Counted from the first letter of the stretch, positions 52,815 to 62,885 are shown. The stretch: DNA of 64,000 nt from Clostridioides difficile_A (GCA_945909635.1 OX246690.1:558001-622000); one strand, 5' to 3'. Made by a program: numbers and translations. Notes: generated by a model not told the origin, from the letters alone.

Positions 52815-55310
52815 ATGCTAGAAAATCAAAATCAACTTTTAGATGAAATAACACTCTTATTAGATGAAGGAAAAGTAGCGATAAATAAGGCACAAGGTCA
52901 AAATTTAATTCTAGTTCTTGGAGGTACAGGTTGTGGGAAAAGTACTGCAATTAATTATCTTGCGGGATGTGTAATGAAGGAAGTAGAAGATGAAGATACT
53001 GGTACATCATATATTGAATGTTTAGACCCTGTAGCAGAGATTGGCTCAGGAGCTGTTTCACAAACTCTATATCCGAATATTGTAGATATGAGAAAACCAG
53101 TAGAAGGAATGAATGCAAAATTATGTGACACTGCAGGATTTAGTGATAATAGAGGAGTAGCTCATGATATTAGTGCAGCAGTTTCATTAGGTGAGGTATT
53201 TAAAAATTCTGCATCTATATGTGCAGTAATTGTACTAATACCAGAAGCAGACATATTAGACTCTAGACTTACAAAAGTGCTGGATTTATTCCAACAGTTA
53301 AATATGTGTCTTCATAAAGATAACTTTAAAGGAAGTATAACTTTTTTCATTTCAAAAAGCTTCTTAGGAAGAACAGAAAAACAATTATATAATATTATCA
53401 GAAAAAAATATGAACAGTTGTGTGAATCCTCAGAAAGTAATATAGATGAAAAAGCTTGGTTATTTGAAGAATTGCTAAAAGATAATGGCAAAAATATTCA
53501 TCTTTGTAAGCCTCTTGTAGCTGAGGAGAGAGAGACTTTATTAAAACAAGCACTAGAATTAAATGAAGTCAAAGATAAGACATCAGCATTCCAATATCCA
53601 ATTAGCTCGGATGCAAGATTAGTTTTAGATACATTAATAAAAGAGATTCAAAGTAGTATAGTATCTAGTTTAGAAGATTATGTGAAGGCATATACAGAAG
53701 ACTTTATTAATGTCATTGAAAGAATAACAATGATTCGAGAAATATCAACATATGATAGAGTTGTAGGGACATTTAAAAATTGGTTGGAAAATACATCAAG
53801 TCTTACTATAGACAAATTTATTAATGTGTTATCTAAAGAAAGTGGATTATTCTTGAAAGATAGTTGCATGAAGTTACAAAATAAGATAAAGGGAAATTTA
53901 GATATAATTGATGCCTTAAGTAAATATACAGAGAATGGAACTGGGGAAATTCTATTACCTTCTGTACACATGGAATCTATTATAGAAAAAGTAAGTAAAA
54001 AGATAATGGAGCAAAACTTCACTATAATAAGAAAGAATTTAGAAAAAGTTTTAGTTTCTCATGAAGTACAAAAACAAGTATTTACATTAAAAAATAGAGA
54101 AAAATTAATGGAAGTTGCAAATAAAAAGGACTATATGTATAGTGTAAATGATTTTGAAGAAATTTTGATGAATGTTACAACTGTACAGCGTGAAGAATTA
54201 GTAGCCAGTATAACAAGATTAAATGCATATGGAGAAGAAGGAAACGAAATAATTAGAGAATTTGTAAGTAAATACATCTTAAATCCATTTATAGTAAAAA
54301 CAATTAATATTAATGATAAGAAGTGTGTTGAAATAAGAGCATTGATTCCAAACTTAGTAATTAGTAGTGTATTGAAATATTTCAAAAATAGAAAAGTAGA
54401 TGACAATACTACTACATTTATGTTCTTTGCTAAAGAGACTATTTATATGGATGATAACCTTGGAATGGAATTTGCATCAGAGAAAAATATTATTCTTTCT
54501 TGTAATAATCTCGATGTAAGTAGCAATGTAAAGATTAACGTAACTGGAAAGAGTGGAGACCTTGTAGATAATTCTATGTATGGACAAAATGGTAAAGATG
54601 GTAGGGATGCAGGTAATATTTACCTATACATTAAGAAAGAAATTAGAAATTATCGCTTAACATTAATTGCAAATGGAGGAAATGGCTCTAAAGGAACAGA
54701 TGGGAAACGTGGAGATGATGGAGCAAGTGGAGCTAATGGAGCAGATGCAGGATATACAAGTTATTTTGCTGCACAAATATTTAAGGGATATTTTGCAGAA
54801 GGCACAAAAGGTAAAAAAGGTGATAAAGGTGGAACTGGTGGAAATGCTGGAATAGGTGGAAATGCTGGTAAGAAAGGTAATATTTACTTCATTTCAGATT
54901 CAGAAGAACAAAAAAATAGAATAATTAATCATTGTGATGTAACAGTGAGAGATGGAGAAGCAGGTCCAAATGGTGTACCAGGTTCAGGTGGATATGGAGG
55001 CAAAGGTGGTTATAATGGTTATAATACGCTTTCATTCTCTGCAAGTGGTATAGATAAGACTCTGTACTATACAGGATATTTTACAAGTTGGGATTATAAA
55101 ATAGAGAAAGTATTTTATTATCGTGTGGAACTTAGTGGTGGAAGTTGGAGTGAAGGAAAAACAGGACCATCAAGAGAGTATGCTGAATATGGAGATAGAG
55201 GAGACAATGGAGGATTTAATGCACCAAATACCAAGATATCAACAGCCGTTTCAAAAGTAGAAGAAAGTCTAATTAAAGAAAAATATCAAAGCTATTGTTC
55301 TGAAATATAG
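52815..55310 (+). CDS. P-loop GTPase-like protein with collagen-like Gly-rich domain (831 residues)
   Basis: The N-terminal GTPase-like domain has a P-loop LVLGGTGCGKSTAINYLAG (G1, about 33-51), Switch/G3 CDTAGFSDNRG (104-114), a conserved ILDSR (about 147-151) and a possible G4 FISKSF. This is closest by eye to AIG1/septin/dynamin-like families. A helical middle (about 250-520) leads to a Gly-rich region (about 575-800). That region has collagen-like Gly-x-y runs (GSKGTDGKRGDDGASGANG; GTKGKKGDKGGTGG; GEAGPNGVPGSGGYGG) separated by short strands (NIYLYIKKE, NIYFISDSEE). No signal peptide or membrane helix is seen. GGGGG lies 7 nt before the ATG. The larger paralogue follows after 14 nt. Confidence 0.72.
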   Translation: MLENQNQLLDEITLLLDEGKVAINKAQGQNLILVLGGTGCGKSTAINYLAGCVMKEVEDEDTGTSYIECLDPVAEIGSGAVSQTLYPNIVDMRKPVEGMNAKLCDTAGFSDNRGVAHDISAAVSLGEVFKNSASICAVIVLIPEADILDSRLTKVLDLFQQLNMCLHKDNFKGSITFFISKSFLGRTEKQLYNIIRKKYEQLCESSESNIDEKAWLFEELLKDNGKNIHLCKPLVAEERETLLKQALELNEVKDKTSAFQYPISSDARLVLDTLIKEIQSSIVSSLEDYVKAYTEDFINVIERITMIREISTYDRVVGTFKNWLENTSSLTIDKFINVLSKESGLFLKDSCMKLQNKIKGNLDIIDALSKYTENGTGEILLPSVHMESIIEKVSKKIMEQNFTIIRKNLEKVLVSHEVQKQVFTLKNREKLMEVANKKDYMYSVNDFEEILMNVTTVQREELVASITRLNAYGEEGNEIIREFVSKYILNPFIVKTININDKKCVEIRALIPNLVISSVLKYFKNRKVDDNTTTFMFFAKETIYMDDNLGMEFASEKNIILSCNNLDVSSNVKINVTGKSGDLVDNSMYGQNGKDGRDAGNIYLYIKKEIRNYRLTLIANGGNGSKGTDGKRGDDGASGANGADAGYTSYFAAQIFKGYFAEGTKGKKGDKGGTGGNAGIGGNAGKKGNIYFISDSEEQKNRIINHCDVTVRDGEAGPNGVPGSGGYGGKGGYNGYNTLSFSASGIDKTLYYTGYFTSWDYKIEKVFYYRVELSGGSWSEGKTGPSREYAEYGDRGDNGGFNAPNTKISTAVSKVEESLIKEKYQSYCSEI

Positions 55311-55324
55311 AAAGGGATGGATAT

Positions 55325-58300
55325 ATGGCAAATAAACTTTATAGTGGAATCGTAAACCTTTTGGAAGAGGGAAGGGACACACTTGAAAAATATAACTTAA
55401 AAGAAAAATCAATTTTATTATTCTTAGGCGCTTCAGGTGTTGGAAAGAGTACTTGTATCAATTATTTAAAAGGTTGTGAAATGGAAGAAAAAACAGATGC
55501 AGAAACTGGACAAGTATATATTACTGCAAAAGATTCAGCTGTTGAAATTGGTAATGGTGTATACTCTAAGACGTTATGCCCAGAAGTTGTAGATGTTACA
55601 AATAGAGACTTTTCATTATGTGATTGTCCAGGATTTTTTGATAATCGTGGACCAGAATATATGATTGCAGGAGCAATGCTTGTAAGAGAAACTATCTTTA
55701 CATCTTCAAAGGTGAAAGGAATGGTAGTTATTTTAGACTACCAGTCTCTACTTGATTCTAGACATACACTATTAATAGAAACAGCTAAAAACTTAAAAGA
55801 TATGTTTAATGATTATACAAAGTATAAAGAAAATTTTTTCTTCCTTATTAATAAAATACCTAAGTCACTCAGTGATAAAGTAACTGAAGAGAAAATAAGA
55901 GCTATATTGAAGAAAGTAAAAAAAGACCTAGACAGTCAAGAGAAAGATTATGACGGTTACAAGGAGCTAGTATATCTATTAAATGTAATCTTATCAGACA
56001 ATATATCTATCAAACTGTGTAATCCACTGGATAAAAAGCCAGAAGTATTATTAGATAAAATGAAAAATCTTCCTGGAAATTTTGAAAAGACAGATATGGG
56101 CTTGATGCTTACTGCTTCTTGTAAAATAGAAATACAAAAAGCTGTTGATGTAACATATAATGAGATAGAAAAACTTTTAGTTCCTTATATACAAAGTGTA
56201 AAAAAAGGTATAGAAGACTCTATTTCCATTTTACCTTCTATAAAAAGTCTAAAAGATACAGAATCACAGTTGGAGAGCATGTATACAAATCTATGTAGTA
56301 AAGTAGCTAATATTAGAGAACTTATGGAGTTTGTACAGGAACTTTCATATGGTGACGGATTACAAAAAGTTAATCTATTAGAAGAAGTACGCCTTCTCTT
56401 AGAGCTAAATAGTTATTGTAGTGAAACTCACATTGTTGGCTTAAGCGAGCTATTAAAATCATTACTAAAGAATACATTAGAAGATGCATTAAGGGATATT
56501 AGATACTGGATAATAGAAGAGGAAAATAAGAAAGAAGAGGCCAAAAAGCTTGAAGATGCAGAATATAGAAGAGATAAGATTAGAAGTTGTACATATATAA
56601 AATCATATGATAAAGAAAATATACTTTCCATGTATATACCTATACCTAAGGTGAATTTATCAGACTTAACTGAAATAATATCTGGTTATCAACTTAATAT
56701 TTTATCGTCTATATATATGTATGGAGATTGTGAGATAAAAATCGATTGTAATATGGAGAAAGAAGTTTTCTCAGGTAAAAATATTGTATTGTTAGCAAAA
56801 AAATTATGTATACCAGAAGGAACTCATTCAATTAATGTATCTGGTAAAGATGCAGAGCAATTGACTGGAGAAGACACTATTTATAATGGAATGAATGGAA
56901 GAGATGGTAATAATGCAGGAACTGCAGGTGACATTTTATTATCTTTTAAAGAGATAGAAAAAAAGGGAGAACTTAAACTTTATGTAGATGGTGGACTAGG
57001 TGGAAATGGACAGGATGGAAAAATAGGAGAGACAGGAATAACAGGAGAAATTGGAGCAAATGCAAAGATAGGTTCTGAAAAAGAGTTGAAAGAATTTGCT
57101 AACGATAACGATACAAAATATTTTGTGATAAAAGCAGAAAAAGGAAAACAAGGTGGAATTGGAGGTACAGGTGGAGACGGTGGAAATGCTGGTCTTGGAA
57201 GTAAATCTGGACAGATTTATCTTCTTGGAAAAGCATCTGTACTAAAAGGTGCTATAAGTACAAAAGATGGACATCATGGTATGGCAGGAAAAGGAGGTTC
57301 TGGAGGAAAAGGAGGCTCTGGAGGTCTTGGAGGAATTAGAGGAATATATGAAGAAACAATAAGACGTGGAGAAGGGGGCGATTATAGTGATAGAAACTAT
57401 TATTATTTTGATAGATATGTATTAAGTTACGCCTCAGACTCAACAGAGGTAGCAGATGATGGAGTAAAATTAAATGCCCTTTATGAAAAACATAAAGATT
57501 GGAAAATTAGCAAACGTGAAGATTCAGGCTCAGATGGAGCAGAGGGAAAAGAAGGACGTCTTGGAAATGCACTAAAAGAAAAGGAATTATTAAAGCAAGA
57601 GTATTCTTTATCAATTGATACATTCTTCTATGAGTTCTTTGATAGATTTGGTTTTACTGGAAGTAAGGGATATAGAAACCTTAAACTGTTATGTGCTGTA
57701 GGAATCTTAGAAGCTGATATTTTAGAACTTTCACATATTTATGAGATTTTTCATGCTGTTGAGAAAGTAGAGATGCAGTTAAATAAAGAAATACTTCAAA
57801 AGTACTTTAAATTTGAGAGCAAAAAGAAAGAACCACTTTCTATAGAAGATATGAATATAAAGAAAGAATTTTATCAAGAGGCAAAAGAGATTTATGAATA
57901 TCTTATAAATAAATTGATGCAGTCTGATAAAATAGAATCTTTTGTAGCAGAAAAACAGAATTTTAGTGAATGGAGTATGATTTTATTTGCACTTGAGCAA
58001 AAGACTGCGTTCTATGTGCAAATGATAGAGGAAAATGAAATTGGAGGAAATCGTGTTACCGATATTCGTGCTTTAACAAATTACCTAGATAAGACTTTAA
58101 AAGAATTGGAACAAGGGCAGAAGGACAAAATAAAGGAAGGATATTTCAACACATATAAAGAAGGTATACTGACTCAAATTGAATCTGGAAATCAGCAAAT
58201 AGAAGTTTTAAGAAATGAACTTGAGAATAAAATGATTTCTGTTTCTGCAAAAATGAATCTATTGATTCAAGAGATTCTAAAGATAAAAGAAGATGAAAAA

Positions 58301-60526
58301 GAAGATATAGAGAAACTAAAAGAGAAACAGAAAAAACTTGAGGAACAAATGAAAACACAGTTAATTCTTTCAGGGATACAGAGTGCGTTGAGCTTATTAA
58401 CAGCATTTAGTGGCATTGGTCAAGCTTGTTTAGGGGCATTTGATAGTGCAAAATCTTTGAGTGAAAATCTTTCAGCTAAAGAAGAAGAATATAACTGGAC
58501 TAACAGAATGGTTGAGTTCTCAGATTTTAAATTAAGTTCTGAGGGTATTAATGTTGTTCTTGGAGCTCAATTGAAGGATGATAGAAAGAATGTTTTAGAA
58601 AAAATGACACATAACTTAGCAGGTGTTGATGAAGGAAAAAGAGAGAAGTTTGACCAGATTAAAGATATTATAGTTAAGTCTGTAGATAATCCTGCATATG
58701 CAGAAAGAGATAGTGATATTCAAGCGGCAAGAAATGGATTAAGTGAAGACGAATATAAAGAAATCTACACAAAAATTGAGAAGAAACAAATAGGCATGCT
58801 AGAAGCAAATTATAGCAATAAACAACAAAAAGATAAATTAGCTGCACTAGAAAAGAGCAAACAAGCTGTTGAAAGACAACAAAAGACAGCTGCTATTAAA
58901 AATGCCTTAAGTATTGGTAGTTCTGCTTGTTCTCTTGTTAATACAGCAATTAGCGGTGTTAATAATTGTCTTAATGTAAAGTCTAGTTTTGAAAGTAAGA
59001 TAGAGGTTGTAAAAGATGCAATTAAGGACAAAGAAAATAATATTAAAAAATTGGATGAATTAAATACTCAGATGGTAGAGTTTAAAGATAAAACTTTTAA
59101 AGAATCTATTGCACCATTTGTAGAAAAATTTGATAGTACAGTTAAAAATCAAGATATTTTCCAAAATGAGATAAGTAAGTTAAAAATGAAGGAAGTTTTA
59201 ACTGAGTTAATTACAAAATTTGAAGGTCTAAAAATGGAAAACTCAGCAGAGATTTCTGGAATATTTAAAAAGGTACAAGATATGATGGAAACTCAGATTA
59301 TCATTACTGATAAGATTGACAAGAAAAAAGATAACCTTGCAATGGGAGAATTAATTTATCAAATGTCGGATAGTGGTAATCAAATGAATGAATATCAGAA
59401 AAAACTTATTCATCAAATTGAATTAAATCAGGTTAGATACTTGTGTCAGCTAGAGGCAGCTGCTTTTCAATTATGGACATTCCCATTTGGAAGTAATATA
59501 GTAAATATCTTAAATAGATGCCATGTAGGGATTACAGAAGATGAAAATGAGGTTGTAAATCAAGCTAAAGAGCAAAATAGACAGATTAAAGATTTTCTAG
59601 ACCAAGATACTTATCAATGGCAAAGAACAGATAATCATATTCTAAAAGTACCATTGGTAGGAAGTTTAGATGGAAAGAGTAAAGTAGGATTTGAAAATAC
59701 ATATTCTTTATATACTTGTAGTGAAGAAGAAGTGAAGAAGCTTTTGACTGGGGAGGAAATTAACTTTGAGATTCCAGTAAATCAAAACTTTGATGCTATG
59801 AAATATGTAACTATTTATGCTAATATACCTAATCTTAGACGAAATATTTTAGATGATAGTGCAAAAGTAAACGTGCATATGCGTTTATATGATAGTGGAT
59901 ATTTTTCACTATATGATGATAGAAAAGACGTCTATTATCAATATGTATTTCCACAAAACTATATTGATATCACACATGGTCTTGATGTTAAGTACAATGA
60001 TTCAGATTCAATAAACTCAATATGGTCTTCAGTAGAAGATAAAGGAATAGAAAAGTTCAAGAATGCAGGATTAAATTCTGGGAGAAGCCCATACTCTATG
60101 GCTAAGGTTTCTTTGAAGTCTCATTTTAATAAAAAACTTTCTTATGATTTATTGACGAATGAACAGAAGAAGAAACTAGAATCGTATTTTAATACATCTA
60201 GTAAATACGCATGGAGTGAGAGTATAGATATATTGAAAAGTCTTGGAGATATTGATTTGAAAGGTGTTTTAGCAAAAAATTGGTCTGAAATCAAGAAAGA
60301 TATAGATAATGATGGAGAGATTATGAAGCATTTCTCAATATTACAGGCTGATTTGTTGGAAAGAATTATTTATGAGCAGACTAGTATATTAAAAGCAAAT
60401 ATACCTGACTTGACGATTGAATTTGTAGGGTGTGGTATTTATGTAGAGTCTGAATTTAATTATTTAAAGCAAAATGAGTTAAGATGTTATGAGCAAAGAT
60501 TAGTTAAAAATACAGTTGAGGAATAG
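55325..60526 (+). CDS. Giant P-loop GTPase-like protein with Gly-rich and coiled-coil domains (1733 residues)
   Basis: This is a paralogue of the preceding protein in its first ~750 residues: P-loop LGASGVGKSTCINYLKG (34-50), G3 CDCPGFFDNRG (99-109), LLDSRHT. The Gly-rich region at about 520-750 has GNGQDGKIGETGITGEIG, KQGGIGGTGGDGGNAG and GMAGKGGSGGKGGSGG runs, separated by strands (DILLSFKEI, QIYLLGKAS). A helical stretch at about 760-1480 has long coiled coils. It surrounds two small-residue hydrophobic segments, near 1016-1045 (GIQSALSLLTAFSGIGQACL) and 1190-1220 (NALSIGSSACSLVNTAISGV). The last ~250 residues look mixed alpha/beta. AAAGGGATGG precedes the ATG. No function is known. Confidence 0.72.
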   Translation: MANKLYSGIVNLLEEGRDTLEKYNLKEKSILLFLGASGVGKSTCINYLKGCEMEEKTDAETGQVYITAKDSAVEIGNGVYSKTLCPEVVDVTNRDFSLCDCPGFFDNRGPEYMIAGAMLVRETIFTSSKVKGMVVILDYQSLLDSRHTLLIETAKNLKDMFNDYTKYKENFFFLINKIPKSLSDKVTEEKIRAILKKVKKDLDSQEKDYDGYKELVYLLNVILSDNISIKLCNPLDKKPEVLLDKMKNLPGNFEKTDMGLMLTASCKIEIQKAVDVTYNEIEKLLVPYIQSVKKGIEDSISILPSIKSLKDTESQLESMYTNLCSKVANIRELMEFVQELSYGDGLQKVNLLEEVRLLLELNSYCSETHIVGLSELLKSLLKNTLEDALRDIRYWIIEEENKKEEAKKLEDAEYRRDKIRSCTYIKSYDKENILSMYIPIPKVNLSDLTEIISGYQLNILSSIYMYGDCEIKIDCNMEKEVFSGKNIVLLAKKLCIPEGTHSINVSGKDAEQLTGEDTIYNGMNGRDGNNAGTAGDILLSFKEIEKKGELKLYVDGGLGGNGQDGKIGETGITGEIGANAKIGSEKELKEFANDNDTKYFVIKAEKGKQGGIGGTGGDGGNAGLGSKSGQIYLLGKASVLKGAISTKDGHHGMAGKGGSGGKGGSGGLGGIRGIYEETIRRGEGGDYSDRNYYYFDRYVLSYASDSTEVADDGVKLNALYEKHKDWKISKREDSGSDGAEGKEGRLGNALKEKELLKQEYSLSIDTFFYEFFDRFGFTGSKGYRNLKLLCAVGILEADILELSHIYEIFHAVEKVEMQLNKEILQKYFKFESKKKEPLSIEDMNIKKEFYQEAKEIYEYLINKLMQSDKIESFVAEKQNFSEWSMILFALEQKTAFYVQMIEENEIGGNRVTDIRALTNYLDKTLKELEQGQKDKIKEGYFNTYKEGILTQIESGNQQIEVLRNELENKMISVSAKMNLLIQEILKIKEDEKEDIEKLKEKQKKLEEQMKTQLILSGIQSALSLLTAFSGIGQACLGAFDSAKSLSENLSAKEEEYNWTNRMVEFSDFKLSSEGINVVLGAQLKDDRKNVLEKMTHNLAGVDEGKREKFDQIKDIIVKSVDNPAYAERDSDIQAARNGLSEDEYKEIYTKIEKKQIGMLEANYSNKQQKDKLAALEKSKQAVERQQKTAAIKNALSIGSSACSLVNTAISGVNNCLNVKSSFESKIEVVKDAIKDKENNIKKLDELNTQMVEFKDKTFKESIAPFVEKFDSTVKNQDIFQNEISKLKMKEVLTELITKFEGLKMENSAEISGIFKKVQDMMETQIIITDKIDKKKDNLAMGELIYQMSDSGNQMNEYQKKLIHQIELNQVRYLCQLEAAAFQLWTFPFGSNIVNILNRCHVGITEDENEVVNQAKEQNRQIKDFLDQDTYQWQRTDNHILKVPLVGSLDGKSKVGFENTYSLYTCSEEEVKKLLTGEEINFEIPVNQNFDAMKYVTIYANIPNLRRNILDDSAKVNVHMRLYDSGYFSLYDDRKDVYYQYVFPQNYIDITHGLDVKYNDSDSINSIWSSVEDKGIEKFKNAGLNSGRSPYSMAKVSLKSHFNKKLSYDLLTNEQKKKLESYFNTSSKYAWSESIDILKSLGDIDLKGVLAKNWSEIKKDIDNDGEIMKHFSILQADLLERIIYEQTSILKANIPDLTIEFVGCGIYVESEFNYLKQNELRCYEQRLVKNTVEE

Positions 60527-60551
60527 TCTTTAAATAGGTATGAAAAAATCT

Positions 60552-60593
60552 AAAAAAGCACTTTTAAATATTTTGTTTAAAAGTGCTTTTTTT
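60552..60593. terminator. Strong bidirectional terminator between convergent genes
   Basis: A 17-bp stem AAAAAAGCACTTTTAAA / TTTAAAAGTGCTTTTTT (60552-60568, 60576-60592) with a 7-nt loop has T/A runs in both directions. Confidence 0.92.
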
Positions 60594-60655
60594 AATATGA
60601 ATTATAAATTTATTATATGTACATATGTTTTGTAAGGAGTTTTATATAATTAGGA

Positions 60656-62755
60656 TTAATTGTAGTTATAAGAATTAGAGTCTTCTAATAAATTTGTCAT
60701 ACTTTTTAAACTTATTCCAACAGTAGAGGCATTGTGTAAAAAGGCAGATGTACTTGGTCTAACAAATCCACCAACACCAAGTAAAATCAGACCTAAATTA
60801 AAGCCTATAATAAACTTAGAACTTAAATCAATTCTCTTCATAAGCTTATCACTAATCTGTTTTAAAACGATTAAGTTATTTAAATTATCTGCTGATATGG
60901 TAATATCTGAAATCTCTCTTGCTATTTCAGCACCTTCACTCATTGCAATTCCGACATCTGATTCTGAAATAGCAGGGGAATCATTGATTCCATCTCCAAT
61001 CATAATCACTTTTCGACCATTTAGTTTTTCATTTTTGACAAAGTTGGCTTTATCTTCTGGTAAGACTTCTGAATAATATTCATCAACGCCAATTTTACTT
61101 GCTATAGATTTTGCTGTTTTTTCACTATCTCCAGTCATCATCACAATCTTTTTAATTCCATATTCTTTCAAATTTGAAATTACATATTTTGCTTCTTCTC
61201 TTAGAGGGTCATTAATGCAAATAACTGCTGATAACTTGCCCGATATTGCCATAAATAGGTGTGAATATTCATCTGATAGATTATTATACTTCTCATCTTC
61301 ACCATCTGGAATAGTACACTTCTCATCTTCAAATACGAAGTGTTTGCTACCTATTATAACTTTTTTATTATCAACTTTTGTTGAGATACCATGTGCAATA
61401 ATGTATTCTATCTCTGTATGCATCTCTTTGTGACTAAGCCCTTGTTTTTCAGCTTCATATACTACTGCATTTGCTATAGAGTGTGGGAAGTGTTCTTCTA
61501 AGCAAGCTGCAAGTCTTAACATTTCTTTCTTATTATAATCTTGGAATGTAATTATATCTGAAACAGTCGGTTGAGCTTTTGTTAGTGTGCCTGTCTTATC
61601 AAATACAATAGTATCTGCAGATGCCACACCTTCAAGAAATTTTCCACCCTTTACAGTAATGTTGTGATTGTTACATTCTCTCATAGCTGACAGTACAGAA
61701 ATAGGGATGGAAAGTTTTAATGCACATGAGAAATCTACCATCAATATAGAGAGTGCTTTTATAGGATTTCTAGTAATTGCATAGGTTAATATGCTTCCTA
61801 AAAAACTGTATGGAACTAATGTATCTGCTAGATGTTCAAATTTACTTTCCACAGAGGATTTTAATTTCTCAGATTCTTCAATCATGGTTACTATTTTTTG
61901 AAATCTAGTAGTACCAGCTTTTTCTTTGACACACATGACAATATTGCCTTGTTCTATTACAGTTCCAGCATATATGTAAGAGCCTTCTCTTTTGTTGATT
62001 GCAAGAGATTCACCTGTAAGTGATGCTTGATTAACCATTGCTTCTCCTGATACTATAACCCCATCGAGTGGAATCATATTTCCCATATTTACACTGACTA
62101 AGTCGTCTTCTTTTATTTCTGAAATTGGAACTAGTATTTCGGTATCATCTTTTTTTAACCATACTTTTTCAATGTTCAATGACATACTTTGAGCTAAATC
62201 GTCTATAGATTTTTTTCTGGTCCATTCTTCTAGTAATTCGCCTATACCAAGAAGAAACATGACTGACCCAGCTGTATTGACATCTTTTCTAAAAATAGAG
62301 ATGCCTATAGCAGTGGCATCTAAAACAGAAATTTCTATTTTTTTATTTAGTAGAGAAGAGATACCTTTTTTAAAATATTTTATAGAGTGAAATCCTATTA
62401 AAAAAAATCTTAAGGACTTTGGGAAAAATATTTTAGAGACACTCTTAACAAGTAGCTTGTTTACTAATTTATCTCTATAGTAATTATTTAATTCTCTGCT
62501 AGTATGTTCAGGGACTAGACTTTCTATTTTGCTATTATTAAAACTAAACTTAGTGATTTCTGTTATTATGTATTCTCTTTCTCCAGTGTAATAAACAACT
62601 GCATCACCAGTTCTATCGTAAACTTTTGCTTTAGTAATACCATTTATAGAAGTTAAATAATATAAGAGAGTATCTGATTGCTTACTATTTAATTTACCAA
62701 GTTGTAAATCAAAGCGTATACGACCTCTTATTTCATGTTTTATATAAAAATTCAA
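60656..62755 (-). CDS. Heavy-metal-translocating P-type ATPase (P1B type)
   Basis: The TTG start at 62755 has AGGAGG 7 nt upstream. The 699-residue protein has an N-terminal HMA-like domain (about 1-75) without the CxxC metal site, then a membrane region. The actuator domain has TGES (QASLTGESLA). The sixth-helix metal motif reads DFSCALKLSIP instead of the usual CPC. The phosphorylation site is FDKTGTLTK, followed by MMTGDSEKTA and MIGDGINDSPA. The Ser-Cys-Ala motif and missing CxxC suggest a metal other than classical Cu or Zn/Cd pumps, but this is unproven. The DUF6110-like gene lies upstream, separated by five 22-bp repeats. Confidence 0.88.
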   Translation of the reverse strand: MNFYIKHEIRGRIRFDLQLGKLNSKQSDTLLYYLTSINGITKAKVYDRTGDAVVYYTGEREYIITEITKFSFNNSKIESLVPEHTSRELNNYYRDKLVNKLLVKSVSKIFFPKSLRFFLIGFHSIKYFKKGISSLLNKKIEISVLDATAIGISIFRKDVNTAGSVMFLLGIGELLEEWTRKKSIDDLAQSMSLNIEKVWLKKDDTEILVPISEIKEDDLVSVNMGNMIPLDGVIVSGEAMVNQASLTGESLAINKREGSYIYAGTVIEQGNIVMCVKEKAGTTRFQKIVTMIEESEKLKSSVESKFEHLADTLVPYSFLGSILTYAITRNPIKALSILMVDFSCALKLSIPISVLSAMRECNNHNITVKGGKFLEGVASADTIVFDKTGTLTKAQPTVSDIITFQDYNKKEMLRLAACLEEHFPHSIANAVVYEAEKQGLSHKEMHTEIEYIIAHGISTKVDNKKVIIGSKHFVFEDEKCTIPDGEDEKYNNLSDEYSHLFMAISGKLSAVICINDPLREEAKYVISNLKEYGIKKIVMMTGDSEKTAKSIASKIGVDEYYSEVLPEDKANFVKNEKLNGRKVIMIGDGINDSPAISESDVGIAMSEGAEIAREISDITISADNLNNLIVLKQISDKLMKRIDLSSKFIIGFNLGLILLGVGGFVRPSTSAFLHNASTVGISLKSMTNLLEDSNSYNYN

Positions 62756-62770
62756 TTTACTTCCTCCTGA

Positions 62771-62880
62771 TACTATTAATCATAATACTTGGTACTATTA
62801 ACTATGATATTTGATATTATTGATTATAATACTTTGTATAATTAACTATAGTACCTAATATTATTAATCATAATAATCGT
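62771..62880. repeat. Five tandem 22-bp imperfect-palindrome repeats
   Basis: Units start at 62771, 62793, 62815, 62837 and 62859, exactly 22 bp each. The core TATTAATCATAATA varies, keeping TATTA...TAATA-like symmetry. They fill the space between the DUF6110-like gene and the ATPase ribosome site. Confidence 0.8.
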
Positions 62881-62885
62881 TAAAT

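Noticed and set aside
54667..54855. Plus-strand Met/Glu/Gln-rich ORF of 62 codons
   Set aside because: It is a frame shadow of the Gly-rich repeat coding region in the first GTPase-like gene.
60656..62755. Potassium or calcium P-type ATPase
   Set aside because: The HMA-like N-terminus, membrane layout and Ser-Cys-Ala motif fit the heavy-metal P1B group.
62771..62880. Possible CRISPR or attachment site
   Set aside because: The 22-bp units are contiguous and diverged, with no spacers and no integrase nearby.
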